34,176 bases of DNA. Source: a virus. Under the pieces are notes generated by a model. That model saw only the letters and a list, made by a program, of their open reading frames with translations. It was not told the origin of the DNA and made no database searches. The stretch lies in the IMG/VR virus record IMGVR_UViG_3300017737_000036, positions 1 through 34,176 of that record. The stretch is one strand, 5' to 3'. Positions within the stretch are counted from its first letter, which is position 1; each line of letters begins with the position of its first letter. Positions 1 through 9,165 of the stretch are shown piece by piece. The translations under genes and the position numbers were made by a program.

Positions 1-123
1 AGTATCGTCTGCTCCAGCTGTACACCATTGACTGCCTGTGTTACCGCAACCAATACTTTGATAACCCATCTGTATTTCTTTAATAATATAATTCTCTGGA
101 ACATTTGATATGTCTACGTCTTG
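1..123. repeat. Terminal overlap repeat, left copy
   Basis: Bases 1-123 are identical to 34054-34176. The repeat lies inside a coding sequence that stays in frame across the junction, so the two window ends join in a circle. The usual cause is k-mer overlap in a circular assembly of a circularly permuted or terminally redundant phage genome. A genuine short direct terminal repeat cannot be excluded from sequence alone. Confidence 0.95.
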
Positions 124-354
124 ACTGATACTACCACCTTGGTATCTAAACCTTACGCTTTTAGATGCAGAATTAGAATAAGTGTTTGGATCACGTTTAA
201 CTTTGTCTTGATTATTATCAGACAACTCCCAACCAGAAGTATCAGTAGTAAAGCTGTTGTTATTGAGAAGGTTGTCCGTAGTCGTTTGGTCTGCGTGGCT
301 TGTTAACACCACCATAAACGACATCAAGACTGCCCACAACATTATTGTTTTCAT
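1..354 (-). CDS. Secreted jelly-roll-like protein, N-terminal part (continues at 34053)
   Basis: This is the first 118 codons of a 463-residue protein split by the linear ends. It starts at ATG 352-354 with a clear signal peptide (MKTIMLWAVLMSFMVV, then SHA-DQ). Next comes a region starting NNNSFTTDTSGWEL and continuing SVRFRYQGGS, which looks like the start of a carbohydrate-binding or jelly-roll module. The frame has no stop down to base 1 and resumes exactly at 34053 in the right-hand copy. The first 95 bases overlap the end of the upstream exported protein (260-763) in another frame. Function is unknown; it could be an exported adhesin or an envelope-acting protein. The export signal is clear and the domain call is tentative. 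Confidence 0.8.
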   Translation of the reverse strand, partial: MKTIMLWAVLMSFMVVLTSHADQTTTDNLLNNNSFTTDTSGWELSDNNQDKVKRDPNTYSNSASKSVRFRYQGGSISQDVDISNVPENYIIKEIQMGYQSIGCGNTGSQWCTAGADDT

Positions 355-763
355 CTATAACTCCAAGTTCTTTCCAGCGTTCTAATGCTTTATCACCAAT
401 CAAACCATCTACAGGGCAGGGCGAGCCTGCATTTTTCATAGCTATAAAAATTTTACGATCCTGGCACATTAAACTAGTGGCACTTACTTTAAGACCAAGA
501 GATGCAAGCATACGTGCATTTTTAAGCATAACACAATTTGAATCTACCACATGTATACCAGTGCTTGCGCTAAATAGACCAGTACCAATCGCACCACTTC
601 TTACAACCACACACACATCACTAGCGCTGCCAATAGATAAGCTAGGGCTTATTGCTGATGGTGGTGGTTGGTCCTCATATTTGATGGTGGTTTGAGCTGC
701 GTGTATGGTAGCTGTGTGTGCTAATGTGATAGCAAGGATTACTATAAAGGCTAGGCTTCGCAT
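260..763 (-). CDS. Small exported protein, unknown function
   Basis: This 167-residue protein starts with a typical signal peptide (MRSLAFIVILAITLAHTATI, then HAAQ). Four cysteines are spread through the mature part (DVCVVV, SNCVML, LMCQDR, SPCPVDG), which suits a disulphide-bonded periplasmic protein. The segment PVDGLIGDKALERWKELG faintly recalls the VDGxxGxxT core of PG_binding_1 peptidoglycan-binding repeats, but it is too short to call. A GAGG stands about 10 bases before the ATG. It follows the tail-fibre genes and precedes the second exported protein, overlapping that gene's start by 95 bases. I see no lipobox, so it is not an obvious spanin. Confidence 0.75.
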   Translation of the reverse strand: MRSLAFIVILAITLAHTATIHAAQTTIKYEDQPPPSAISPSLSIGSASDVCVVVRSGAIGTGLFSASTGIHVVDSNCVMLKNARMLASLGLKVSATSLMCQDRKIFIAMKNAGSPCPVDGLIGDKALERWKELGVIDENNNVVGSLDVVYGGVNKPRRPNDYGQPSQ

Positions 764-770
764 ACATTAA

Positions 771-1034
771 TTACCTCGCATCCTTAATTGCTTGTAGTTT
801 AGTTCTCTCGCTATCCATATTTTCTGCGTCTATCTCTCTATCTAATCTATCTTTATAGCTACCTGCTGCAACTTTAGCATCATAGTCAGCTTCATGTCTT
901 GCTACTTTTTGCTGTAACATAGTGGTTGCAATCTCTGTTCCAAACTTAGCTTCAGCGTGTTGCACCCAGCCTTCTGCATCTATAACTACATGCCTTAATA
1001 CTAATTGTTGTCTACTTGATAATGATATTGCCAT
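771..1034 (-). CDS. Small tail-fibre-adjacent protein, unknown
   Basis: This 87-residue, charged, mostly helical protein begins MAISLSSRQQLVLRHVV and ends RTKLQAIKDAR. An AGGATAAA precedes its ATG. It lies 4 bases after the tail fibre stop, so it is almost surely co-translated with it. Small helical proteins just after the fibre gene are common in marine podophages and may be fibre chaperones or baseplate accessories. That role is inferred from position only; I recognise no domain. Confidence 0.7.
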   Translation of the reverse strand: MAISLSSRQQLVLRHVVIDAEGWVQHAEAKFGTEIATTMLQQKVARHEADYDAKVAAGSYKDRLDREIDAENMDSERTKLQAIKDAR

Positions 1035-1038
1035 AATT

Positions 1039-3009
1039 TTATCCTACTAAATGTCCTTGAAAAAATGTACCACTTGTTTGTATATCTACAGTTAAAGAAC
1101 TGTCAAACATAACAAAACGAACAACTGCGACATCTCCAGCATCCATATCTGCAAGAACTGTTACAGAAAATGAACCTACACCTGCACCTGATATATTTTC
1201 TGCTGGGTCAAACTCATACATATAAGCACGATTACTAGTTGAAATATACATACGCCCTGTCGTATTGCTTGTTGTATGGTCATGTACAGTTACAGAAGCA
1301 CTTAAAAAATATGAGCCTGTTACAGGTGCAGTAAAAGTATTACTTGCAAAATCAGCATTTTTATCAAAAACTTCTGTACCAAATGCAACCGTTACTTCTG
1401 TGCCATTACCTGTTGTATTGTCTTGGTCGGAAGCAGGTACAACACTAAACGCTGGTTGTGTTGCATTTACCATAATTCCGTTTGAATCTTTTGTAACCAC
1501 ATTTTCTGAAATTTTTGCCAAAGTGATTGCATCATCAGCTACTTTTGCTGTAGTAATTTGTCCATCTGCAATATGTATAGTGTCAATAGAACCATCAACA
1601 TATTGATCGGAATCTACTGAGTTTGCTGCTAAGGTAAGCACACCTGTATCTGCAAGCGTTGCATCACCTGATATCACATTGTCTATGTATTTGCTTGTAC
1701 CTGTGTCATATAACAACAATGAACCATCAGCAGGTGAAGTTATATTGGTATCACTTAGTCCTGCAAGGGTAGAGCCAGTTACATCATCAAATGAACTACC
1801 GTTATAAACCTTTAATATATTTGAGCTGGTGTTAAATACCAAATCTCCAGCATCATTGTCTGAGCCTGGATCACTACCTGCTACTCGGTATCTTGCAGCA
1901 AAGCTGTTGACTCCTGCTACATTAGTCGCAACCGTTGCTATATTAGCTACTACAGTTGAACTAGCCAATGTATTTAAATCTGATACAAAATCAGATGTTG
2001 CTAAGGTATTTAAATCACTCACAATATCTGATGTAGCTAACACGTTTATGTCAGACACTATGTCTGATGTTGCTAGTATACTTAAATCAGTAACAATAGC
2101 TGAAGTAGCTAATGTATTTAAATCGCTTACAATATCAGAAGTTGCTAGTGTATTTAAATCACTGACGATATCTGACGTAGCTAGTACATTAATATCAGTT
2201 ACGATATCACTGGTAGCTAAAGTGTTTAAGTCTGCTACCACGTCTGAGGTAGCTAGGATAGCTAAGTCTGCTACTATATCAGCATTAGCCAATATATCTA
2301 AGTCAGTTACGATAGCACTTGTTGCTAATGTATTTAGGTCAGCCACAAAGTCTGACGTAATTAAACTAGCTTTAGCTGCTACTGATGTTACATTACTAGC
2401 TATACCAGCGACTGTTGTAACATTTGCTGATATGCCTGCAACCGTTGTTACATTAGCAGCAATACCTGCAACCGTAGTTATGTTGCCTGAGATACCAGCT
2501 AGCGTAGATAAACCAGTAGCTGTTAATGATACTGCTGGGTTTCCATCAGAATCAAACTCTAGTATTTTGCTTGCTCTAGTAGCCTTAGGAGGTATGGTCA
2601 TATCAGTCGTTCCTGATATACCTTCTGTAACAGGTGCTTTTAAATTCCTACTATTTTCTTCTGATAACTGTTGTGCAAATATCACAAGAGAATCAAAGTC
2701 TGTATTTAACGCTGATGCGGTTAATGATCCAGCAGTCACAAAGTCTGTGGTTCTAGCTAAATCTCTAGCGCCTACTAAGGTAATGGTATTGTCTGAGTTA
2801 GCAGCACTACCTAGGGTAATACTACCTGTACCAGTTGATGCAGATAACGTAACTGTGTAGTCAGATGTTTCGGTAAGTTTGGTTGTGTCCTTATATACCG
2901 CAATATCAGAGGTTGCAAGACAAGCAAAGGTAAATGCGTATGGTCCAGTACCAGCGCTACCTGAGTAGACTGCCCTTCTAGTTACTGCTGCTATACTATA
3001 ATCTGCCAT
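1039..3009 (-). CDS. Tail fibre protein, T7 gp17-like N-terminus with C1q-like tip
   Basis: This 656-residue protein is the receptor-binding fibre. Residues 1 to about 125 match the T7 gp17 N-terminal attachment domain (YAFTFACLATSDIAVYK, TLVGARDLARTTDF, then FAQQLSEENSRNL). Residues 172-211 are four 10-residue repeats of the type GISANVTTVA. Residues 219-350 are eleven 12-residue repeats (SDIVSDLNTLAT). A shaft follows (GSIDTIHIADGQITTAKVAD). About residues 518-656 form a C1q/TNF-like beta domain (TFTAPVTGSYFLSASVTV near the start, GTFFQGHLVG at the end). The start has a GAGGACAG ribosome site. The fibre is probably trimeric: the first domain binds the tail, the repeats make the shaft, and the C1q-like head binds the host surface. 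Confidence 0.92.
   Translation of the reverse strand: MADYSIAAVTRRAVYSGSAGTGPYAFTFACLATSDIAVYKDTTKLTETSDYTVTLSASTGTGSITLGSAANSDNTITLVGARDLARTTDFVTAGSLTASALNTDFDSLVIFAQQLSEENSRNLKAPVTEGISGTTDMTIPPKATRASKILEFDSDGNPAVSLTATGLSTLAGISGNITTVAGIAANVTTVAGISANVTTVAGIASNVTSVAAKASLITSDFVADLNTLATSAIVTDLDILANADIVADLAILATSDVVADLNTLATSDIVTDINVLATSDIVSDLNTLATSDIVSDLNTLATSAIVTDLSILATSDIVSDINVLATSDIVSDLNTLATSDFVSDLNTLASSTVVANIATVATNVAGVNSFAARYRVAGSDPGSDNDAGDLVFNTSSNILKVYNGSSFDDVTGSTLAGLSDTNITSPADGSLLLYDTGTSKYIDNVISGDATLADTGVLTLAANSVDSDQYVDGSIDTIHIADGQITTAKVADDAITLAKISENVVTKDSNGIMVNATQPAFSVVPASDQDNTTGNGTEVTVAFGTEVFDKNADFASNTFTAPVTGSYFLSASVTVHDHTTSNTTGRMYISTSNRAYMYEFDPAENISGAGVGSFSVTVLADMDAGDVAVVRFVMFDSSLTVDIQTSGTFFQGHLVG
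1960..2355 (-). repeat. Eleven tandem 36-bp units in the tail fibre gene
   Basis: Eleven back-to-back 12-codon units encode variants of SDIVSDLNTLAT at fibre residues 219-350. Several units are nearly identical at protein level (residues 279-290, 291-302 and 327-338 are the same), while bases vary mainly at third positions. This is old duplication kept by selection on the protein. Regular alternation of D/N and hydrophobic residues suggests a repeating shaft, either beta-helical or coiled. It is coding, not CRISPR. Confidence 0.9.
2377..2496 (-). repeat. Four tandem 30-bp units in the tail fibre gene
   Basis: Four 10-codon units encode GISGNITTVA, GIAANVTTVA, GISANVTTVA and GIASNVTSVA (fibre residues 172-211). 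They come just before the 12-residue repeats, so the shaft changes period from 10 to 12 residues. Confidence 0.85.
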
Positions 3010-3037
3010 AATCTGTCCTCGTTTGTCGTATTATATC

Positions 3038-6000
3038 TTATTTTGTAATTTTTTGAATATAATCTTTAGTATTTATATTTTCATCCTCGCTAAATAAAAT
3101 TTTACTTTTAATTTTATTAGGTAATATTTCGCTTTTATAAAAATCTTCATATTTCCTGTATATAGCCAATTTAGCTGCTTGACGATATTTGCTGATGCGA
3201 CCACTAATAAACTTGTTTTTATCTTGCATATCAACACCAGGTCTAGGATCTACTATATTTTTGTAAAATCTTGAATCAATATCTTTTCTAAGTTGTTGCT
3301 CTAAAGTATTGCCGTTAATTTTAATTTTTCCAACTAATTCTTGGTATTCATCATACATACTTCTTTTATTAGTACCGCCATAGTCAGAACCACGAAATTC
3401 TTTTAAATTTACAGAGCCTTCCATAAATCCTGGTGATTCAATGCCAAACTGTAGTCTTTTTAATTCTGCTAACAACGGATCATCAAGATCTTCTGCATCC
3501 ACATAATTAAAAGCTGGTAATGGAAAATCAGCTGCATAATTTCTATCTTTACCAAATATAGGATCTCTGTTTAAATCAATGCTATCTTCAAAAAAACCAT
3601 AAGCATTTCTTTTTATGTGATCCATAAATCCATTCATCTGTTGATATTTTCTATCATCTCCTAAAATTTCGTTATATAAACGATAATAAGGAATAAGAGA
3701 TGAAAATTGCCTGCCAGCATAAGTAGCAATTTTATTTTCACTTTCTAAAGAATCTCCAAGATTTTTCAAACCTGTAAGTGAAGGCATATCTAAAAAAGAT
3801 TCTGCTGTTGCTAAAGCAAGTGCTGCAAACATTTCTGTAGTAGATTGTTTGCTACCATATTTATAGACATCCATCATATTACCTACAACACCAACGTATC
3901 TTGCATAAGGATCAAGCCTTCTTACATTAATTCTTTTATCGCCTACTAAAATACTGTGTCTTGGTATACCTATAGTTTCTTCTCTTACTTGAGCTAGACC
4001 TCTATCTTGAGATCCTTTGCCTTCAACTAAATTTGATAAACCCCACATCATTGCTGTAGACCACATAAAAATACCTGTATTCAAAGCAGCATGTGCTTGT
4101 CTTGCATCTGCACCACCAGCAGCTAACTTAGCTCCAAATTTTTCACTAGCTAGTTGTAATCCTGGAGTTCTTTCTACCACATAAGAAATTAGATTTGCAG
4201 GAGTTCTTACAAATGGAACAATAAAATCAAGCAAGTTAGAACCTTGTATAATGTTTCCAGCTTTGTTTTCATATTTAGTACGCTTTAAGTCTTGCAAGCC
4301 ACGACTACTCCACATAGCAGCATCTAATCCAACAATAGCTTTACCTTGATATTGGTATGGATCATCTTGAAAAACACCTCTGCGTGCTTCTTCAATAGCT
4401 TTTCTTGATATATTATTACCACTATCTATACCAGTTGATGCTTGAAATAATTGAGCATCAATCGCATCTTGTAATTCTTTTTCTATTTCAATATTAAGTT
4501 CTTTTAATTTTTTACCGTTTAATTTGCTAACATCAATCTTTTTATCTTTGATAACTTTGTCAGTTGCTAATGAACGAGCATAGCTACGAAACGATAATTG
4601 TTTTACAAATTCATCAGTACCTATAATCCCTCTACGCCCAAGAAATCTTATACCATTTCCCATAACATTCATTAATCCACCTGCTGGACCATATTTTTCA
4701 GTGCCATCTAAATACCAATTTGCAAATGGAGTTTTGCCTTTTTGGTAAATTGGTGATTCTTTAGATCCAATAATTACTTCATCTGCTGCATAATCATCTC
4801 TCATCCAACGATTATCAATTCTATTTTTTGAATCATTTATAGCACGCATTGCTTCTTGCGTTGCTACTTTTAAATTATGAAACAAATCAGTAAATTCATT
4901 AGTTGCTTTCATGCGGTCTATTTTACTACCACCTAAAACGCCACCAAGATAGCGCATTGCTGTACGATCAATAACATGGGTTAATGATCCAACGACGTTA
5001 GCTGATATAGTTAATGTTCCACCTAAAATATTATGTATAAATAATTCTTTAGCTCCGTCTACAGTAATTTTAGCAGTTTTACCAACTTTTTTCATTAACG
5101 TGTCAGTAGATTTAATAAATTGTTTTTTTTGTGCTAAATTATCAATATCATTTAAAACGTCTAATACAGCAGCTTGAGCATTTAAATCTTCAAACGCATC
5201 ATCATATGTACCTTGATACATTTGTTTTCTTAAATTTAATGCTCTACCTGAAGAAGTAGCTAATTCTTTGTCTAACTTTAATAATTTAGTTTCTCTTTCT
5301 TCTAATATTCTTAATGGTGTGTTATTGTTTGGTCGTAGTTTAGCTTCGTAAACATCTCGAACTGCTTTTTTTGATAAAGTATTTACAAATATATCGTGAG
5401 CATTACTGTATTTTCCTTTTGCTGCTAAACCTTTTTGTTTTGTAAAAGCTTTTAAAATGCTATCTACATCAGTAATATCTTCGACATCTAATAATTTAAA
5501 ATAATTATCAACATCGTCTAAATGTTTTGATAAATCTTTCGGTTTTAGACCTAAAGCTATAATACCATCTTCCCCAAGCATATTTTTTGATTCTTCACTA
5601 AAATCATTTTTAAATGAATTAAGAGCATCTTGTCTTGCTTTTTTTAAATCTTTGCCAGACAAACCTTCTGATTTTCTTCGTAAAGTAATTTGTAATTGAT
5701 CTTCTACTAATTGTTGCATCCTTTTAGTAGAACCAGCAGACAATGCTTTTTCAGTTTTTTCTATTTCTTGTTGAGATAATTTTTTTTGTGAGCCATCTTT
5801 TTTTACAATTTTTTTATTTAAAGAATTGCGAATGCCAACAGCACCGCCAGTCAATCCACCAATAGCAGTACCTAACCCAGCTCCAACACCTAGCGTAATA
5901 CCAAACCTTTTATAATCAAATTCGCTTAAATTTCCTAATTGCATTTCAACATTTTGTCTAGCCACGTCATCAATGCCTGCATAAGCAGCACCATTAACAG

Positions 6001-6583
6001 CTCCTTGAATTAACCCTGATGTAGTATAGGCTTTAATTTTTTCTTTAACTGCTGTTTTTGCAGTAACACGAGCAGCAACACTGGCTGCTACACCTGCACC
6101 AAAACTTGCTACGTTTAAATAAGTTGCTAAATCTTTTAATAATGCTTGCCCAATATCAACATAACCACCCATGCCATCATCTTTTTCGTATTTTTCCCAT
6201 GCGTTCCACATGTGGGCTAACGCTTGTTTATCATTTTCATTATAATATTGTGTAGCTACAGCTAAGTAACTAAGCTGCGTTAAATTGTAATTATAATCAC
6301 GCATGTATTGTTTGTATTCATCAACTAATTCTTCGTTGCTACCTTCAAAATCTTTTGATTTAGTTAACTTGTAATGCCTTTTAAAAGATTCATGTAAGCC
6401 TGTATCTTGTAAAAAATCTTGCGTAGTCAACTCATTATCATATTGCTCATTAATTAAATTTGAGTTGTGAAATTTTTGAACTAAAGATTGTATTTCAGGC
6501 ACAGTCAATTCTTTGTTAGCTTGATAATCACCAAAACCTTCAATATAATATTTATTATTTCCTTTGTTAGTTACATCTGTCAT
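3038..6583 (-). CDS. Internal virion (ejection) protein, T7 gp16-like
   Basis: This 1181-residue protein occupies the T7 gene 16 position, between the gp15-like gene and the fibre. Gene 16-type proteins enter the cell envelope at infection and help build the DNA-ejection channel. Residues 159-205 and 228-250 are glycine- and alanine-rich hydrophobic stretches (FGAGVAASVAARV, LGVGAGLGTAIGGLTGG) that fit membrane insertion. The rest is long, charged and helical, ending in a lysine-rich tail. I see no lysozyme or transglycosylase motif at the N-terminus, unlike T7 gp16, so wall degradation is either absent or done by another protein. The start overlaps the upstream stop by 4 bases. Confidence 0.82.
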   Translation of the reverse strand: MTDVTNKGNNKYYIEGFGDYQANKELTVPEIQSLVQKFHNSNLINEQYDNELTTQDFLQDTGLHESFKRHYKLTKSKDFEGSNEELVDEYKQYMRDYNYNLTQLSYLAVATQYYNENDKQALAHMWNAWEKYEKDDGMGGYVDIGQALLKDLATYLNVASFGAGVAASVAARVTAKTAVKEKIKAYTTSGLIQGAVNGAAYAGIDDVARQNVEMQLGNLSEFDYKRFGITLGVGAGLGTAIGGLTGGAVGIRNSLNKKIVKKDGSQKKLSQQEIEKTEKALSAGSTKRMQQLVEDQLQITLRRKSEGLSGKDLKKARQDALNSFKNDFSEESKNMLGEDGIIALGLKPKDLSKHLDDVDNYFKLLDVEDITDVDSILKAFTKQKGLAAKGKYSNAHDIFVNTLSKKAVRDVYEAKLRPNNNTPLRILEERETKLLKLDKELATSSGRALNLRKQMYQGTYDDAFEDLNAQAAVLDVLNDIDNLAQKKQFIKSTDTLMKKVGKTAKITVDGAKELFIHNILGGTLTISANVVGSLTHVIDRTAMRYLGGVLGGSKIDRMKATNEFTDLFHNLKVATQEAMRAINDSKNRIDNRWMRDDYAADEVIIGSKESPIYQKGKTPFANWYLDGTEKYGPAGGLMNVMGNGIRFLGRRGIIGTDEFVKQLSFRSYARSLATDKVIKDKKIDVSKLNGKKLKELNIEIEKELQDAIDAQLFQASTGIDSGNNISRKAIEEARRGVFQDDPYQYQGKAIVGLDAAMWSSRGLQDLKRTKYENKAGNIIQGSNLLDFIVPFVRTPANLISYVVERTPGLQLASEKFGAKLAAGGADARQAHAALNTGIFMWSTAMMWGLSNLVEGKGSQDRGLAQVREETIGIPRHSILVGDKRINVRRLDPYARYVGVVGNMMDVYKYGSKQSTTEMFAALALATAESFLDMPSLTGLKNLGDSLESENKIATYAGRQFSSLIPYYRLYNEILGDDRKYQQMNGFMDHIKRNAYGFFEDSIDLNRDPIFGKDRNYAADFPLPAFNYVDAEDLDDPLLAELKRLQFGIESPGFMEGSVNLKEFRGSDYGGTNKRSMYDEYQELVGKIKINGNTLEQQLRKDIDSRFYKNIVDPRPGVDMQDKNKFISGRISKYRQAAKLAIYRKYEDFYKSEILPNKIKSKILFSEDENINTKDYIQKITK

Positions 6584-8640
6584 TTGCCTGTACCACCTGT
6601 ATCTGTAGGAACTGTTATAGTTTGACCTTCTTTTAATTCTTGCTTTGTTGTAAAAATTTCATTATGTTGTGAACTTAATATATCAAAAAAAGATACCCCT
6701 TTAGCTATTCTTTCATTTCTCTGTTGGACAGTTTCATCTTGCATAAACATTTTAAAAAAATCATCATCTTTAAATCCTGTAATAAATAAAAATTGTCCAT
6801 GAAAAGTCATAGCAGCAGCTATTTTTCTTTTGCTGTCGTTATCCAAAGATTCATATGTAATATCTTCTAAAATAAGATTATCATTACCTAATGTTTCTTT
6901 TCTGTTTTCTAAAATTTCATTTAGTAAAATATTTACATTAGTTGAAATAAGATTTGCAAACTCATCTTCTTTAATATCTATATTGTTTCTTGACATTGTG
7001 CTTTTAATTTCTTTTAAATTTTTTGTTAATACATGTGTAATATAAAAATCTTTAGTTTCATCTACTCTTGCAAGTTGTGCTTCATTACCAATTTGCAATG
7101 GATTTAAATTTATTCTTGCTTTTGTAATGTTACCAAATATTTTATAATCTTCATCGTTGTCTACATTTTGGTAGTTATTAATAAAATCAGTTAATTGTTT
7201 TCTATCTTTTACACTTAAATAATTTTCATTTAAAAAACTTTCACCAGTTTGTGCTATATTTTTTTTATTTTGTGTGCTTTCTTTTCTTAAACCTCTTTTT
7301 ATATCGCTTAAAGATTCTATTGATAAATCAGGTGTACTGTTCCTAATGCTATTCTCAATTAAATCAACACCTACTTCAATTTTATTTGGTTCCATTGTTA
7401 AATTTTTATCATTTAAAAATTTTAAAAAATATGTTTTTAATCCAGACCTAGTTCGTAACTCTGGATTGTTTTTTAAATTTTTTAAAACGTCTTGCTCAAT
7501 AAAAGATACAGTAGTTGTATCTTTTTTTGCACGATTTGTTAAAAATTCTTCTTGATTTTTATTTATACTGATAATTGCTTCTCTTTCAAAATCATCCCAG
7601 TATTCATACTCGCTAACTTTTTTTCCTTTGTAAATTGTATTTTCCAACACATCTAATTTTAACATTCCAGCTTCATCGTCACTTGCTGAAATTATACTAT
7701 TAGTTAAGACTGCTAAACCTTTTTCTGGTTCATCTTCATAAAATTCACCAATATCACTTACTAATTTTTGTATAAGAGGTAAGTTCGGATTATTTAAATC
7801 AGGAACATCATCAAAATATTTTTTCATTTGATCTGATGATAATTTTTGTACAGCCACATCTTTTTCTTTTTTTATTTTTTGCAAAAATGCTTCACTTTTT
7901 GAGCCTGCTGTACTTTCAGACCATTTTTCTAAACTTTTATATTTTTGATTTACAGCTTTAAAACCACCAACACTATAAATAGCATCAAGATCTTCTTTAA
8001 TTGTTGCTAATGATGTATTTAAATCAGATTCTTTTCTTGCATTATACAAAGCATTTCTTGTACCAAGATTTTCTTTCATTTTTGCTGTTGCATATATTTT
8101 CATAGAATCAACAAATGAATTGTAAGTATTTCTGTTTCCTGAAAACATTTTGGCACTATTGTCTATAATTTCTTTTGCGCCTGTGTGCATTTCATCTAAA
8201 GACATTTCACTTTCGCTACCGCCTTTGTTAAAAACGTCTTGCGTAAAATATTTATGTAATCTTTCTGTGGTTATTTGTTCTGCTTTAAAACGTATTTCTT
8301 CGCCAATATATACTCTCGCTGTTTGCTCTGCAACATTCATCGAATTTGATTTAAAAGGTAAAACTGCCTTTTTATCAGGATCCTCTGCTGTCGGAATCAT
8401 ATTGTTAATTTCTTCGTCAGTAGGCGTGTTTAATAAAGAATACTGAAAGCCAGCTTCAACTGCTGCTGATTTAGCTCGATCTTCTAAAAATACTTGCATC
8501 TTACTTATGTTCTGAGTCATGGCATCGTACACTTGTGAAGCAGTTGCTGCACCTAATGGTCTTGCTGTAGACACAGATAAGTTTGGTAGATTTACTGTAC
8601 TACCTTTTGTGCCTTTATATTGTTTCTCTAGTTTCGCCAT
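6580..8640 (-). CDS. Internal virion protein, T7 gp15-like
   Basis: This 686-residue, lysine- and glutamate-rich, largely helical protein starts MAKLEKQYKGTKGSTVN. Its size and position between the gp14-like and gp16-like genes match T7 internal core protein gp15, which forms the periplasmic part of the ejection conduit. Many alternating charged and aromatic segments suggest alpha-helical bundles; I see no membrane segment or enzyme motif. It overlaps the next gene by 4 bases and starts at the base where the upstream gene stops, so the three core proteins are translationally coupled. The assignment rests on order and size rather than recognisable residues. Confidence 0.78.
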   Translation of the reverse strand: MAKLEKQYKGTKGSTVNLPNLSVSTARPLGAATASQVYDAMTQNISKMQVFLEDRAKSAAVEAGFQYSLLNTPTDEEINNMIPTAEDPDKKAVLPFKSNSMNVAEQTARVYIGEEIRFKAEQITTERLHKYFTQDVFNKGGSESEMSLDEMHTGAKEIIDNSAKMFSGNRNTYNSFVDSMKIYATAKMKENLGTRNALYNARKESDLNTSLATIKEDLDAIYSVGGFKAVNQKYKSLEKWSESTAGSKSEAFLQKIKKEKDVAVQKLSSDQMKKYFDDVPDLNNPNLPLIQKLVSDIGEFYEDEPEKGLAVLTNSIISASDDEAGMLKLDVLENTIYKGKKVSEYEYWDDFEREAIISINKNQEEFLTNRAKKDTTTVSFIEQDVLKNLKNNPELRTRSGLKTYFLKFLNDKNLTMEPNKIEVGVDLIENSIRNSTPDLSIESLSDIKRGLRKESTQNKKNIAQTGESFLNENYLSVKDRKQLTDFINNYQNVDNDEDYKIFGNITKARINLNPLQIGNEAQLARVDETKDFYITHVLTKNLKEIKSTMSRNNIDIKEDEFANLISTNVNILLNEILENRKETLGNDNLILEDITYESLDNDSKRKIAAAMTFHGQFLFITGFKDDDFFKMFMQDETVQQRNERIAKGVSFFDILSSQHNEIFTTKQELKEGQTITVPTDTGGTGK

Positions 8641-9164
8641 TATGTTTCTGTAGTGCCTGTATCATATTTTCTGTAATTTAAATAACCTTGTGCCAAGTAA
8701 CCACCTGCTTGTACTAAGCCTAAATTTTCTGTATTAACAGCAGCGGCTTGTGCTTGTGCAGCTTCATCTATACCTTGACGTTCAATCATTTCACCCATAA
8801 TACTAAAAGAACTTTCTAATAAATTAAGATTGGCTTGACCTGTCAAATATTCTTCTATACCTTCTTCTAATATTTGAGAGTTCAACACATTATCTCTTAA
8901 AAATCCACTGGCTGCACCCAATGCTATGTTATTAGCAATCTGACGTTTAGTGTCTTTTAAAATTTGTACTTGATTTTTTTCTATATCTAAGGCTTCTTTT
9001 TTCTTAGCAATGTCATTTTGTCTGGCTTCAAAATCACTTTTAATTTTAGCAGCTTGCGCTTGCACACGATACTGTTCCGCTTGTGCTTGACTAGAACGCA
9101 TAGCAGTAAACCCTTGTAAAATTGATGAACCTGCTAATGCTTGTGCTATTGTAATTTCTGCCAT
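8640..9164 (-). CDS. Internal virion protein, T7 gp14-like
   Basis: This 174-residue protein has a small Ala/Gly-rich N-terminus (TIAQALAGSSILQGFTAM) followed by a long coiled-coil segment (about residues 25-80, rich in Q, A, K and E). The alanine-rich C-terminal part contains QAQAAAVNTENLGLVQAGG. This layout and the position directly after the gp12-like gene match T7 gp14, the smallest core protein, which goes to the outer membrane during ejection. It ends at the base where the gp15-like gene begins and lies 1 base after the gp12-like gene. Confidence 0.8.
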   Translation of the reverse strand: MAEITIAQALAGSSILQGFTAMRSSQAQAEQYRVQAQAAKIKSDFEARQNDIAKKKEALDIEKNQVQILKDTKRQIANNIALGAASGFLRDNVLNSQILEEGIEEYLTGQANLNLLESSFSIMGEMIERQGIDEAAQAQAAAVNTENLGLVQAGGYLAQGYLNYRKYDTGTTET

Positions 9165-9165
9165 A

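Noticed and set aside
260-763. Outer-membrane spanin nested with the next gene
   Set aside because: Overlapping exported genes recall Rz/Rz1, but neither protein has a lipobox, and they are far from the endolysin.
1960-2496. Regular repeats that could suggest a CRISPR array
   Set aside because: The units are contiguous in-frame codon repeats of a fibre protein with no unique spacers.
1829-2860. A 343-codon open frame on the plus strand opposite the tail fibre
   Set aside because: It exists because the fibre repeats have few stops in antisense. It lacks a ribosome site and a recognisable domain, and the minus-strand protein is certain.
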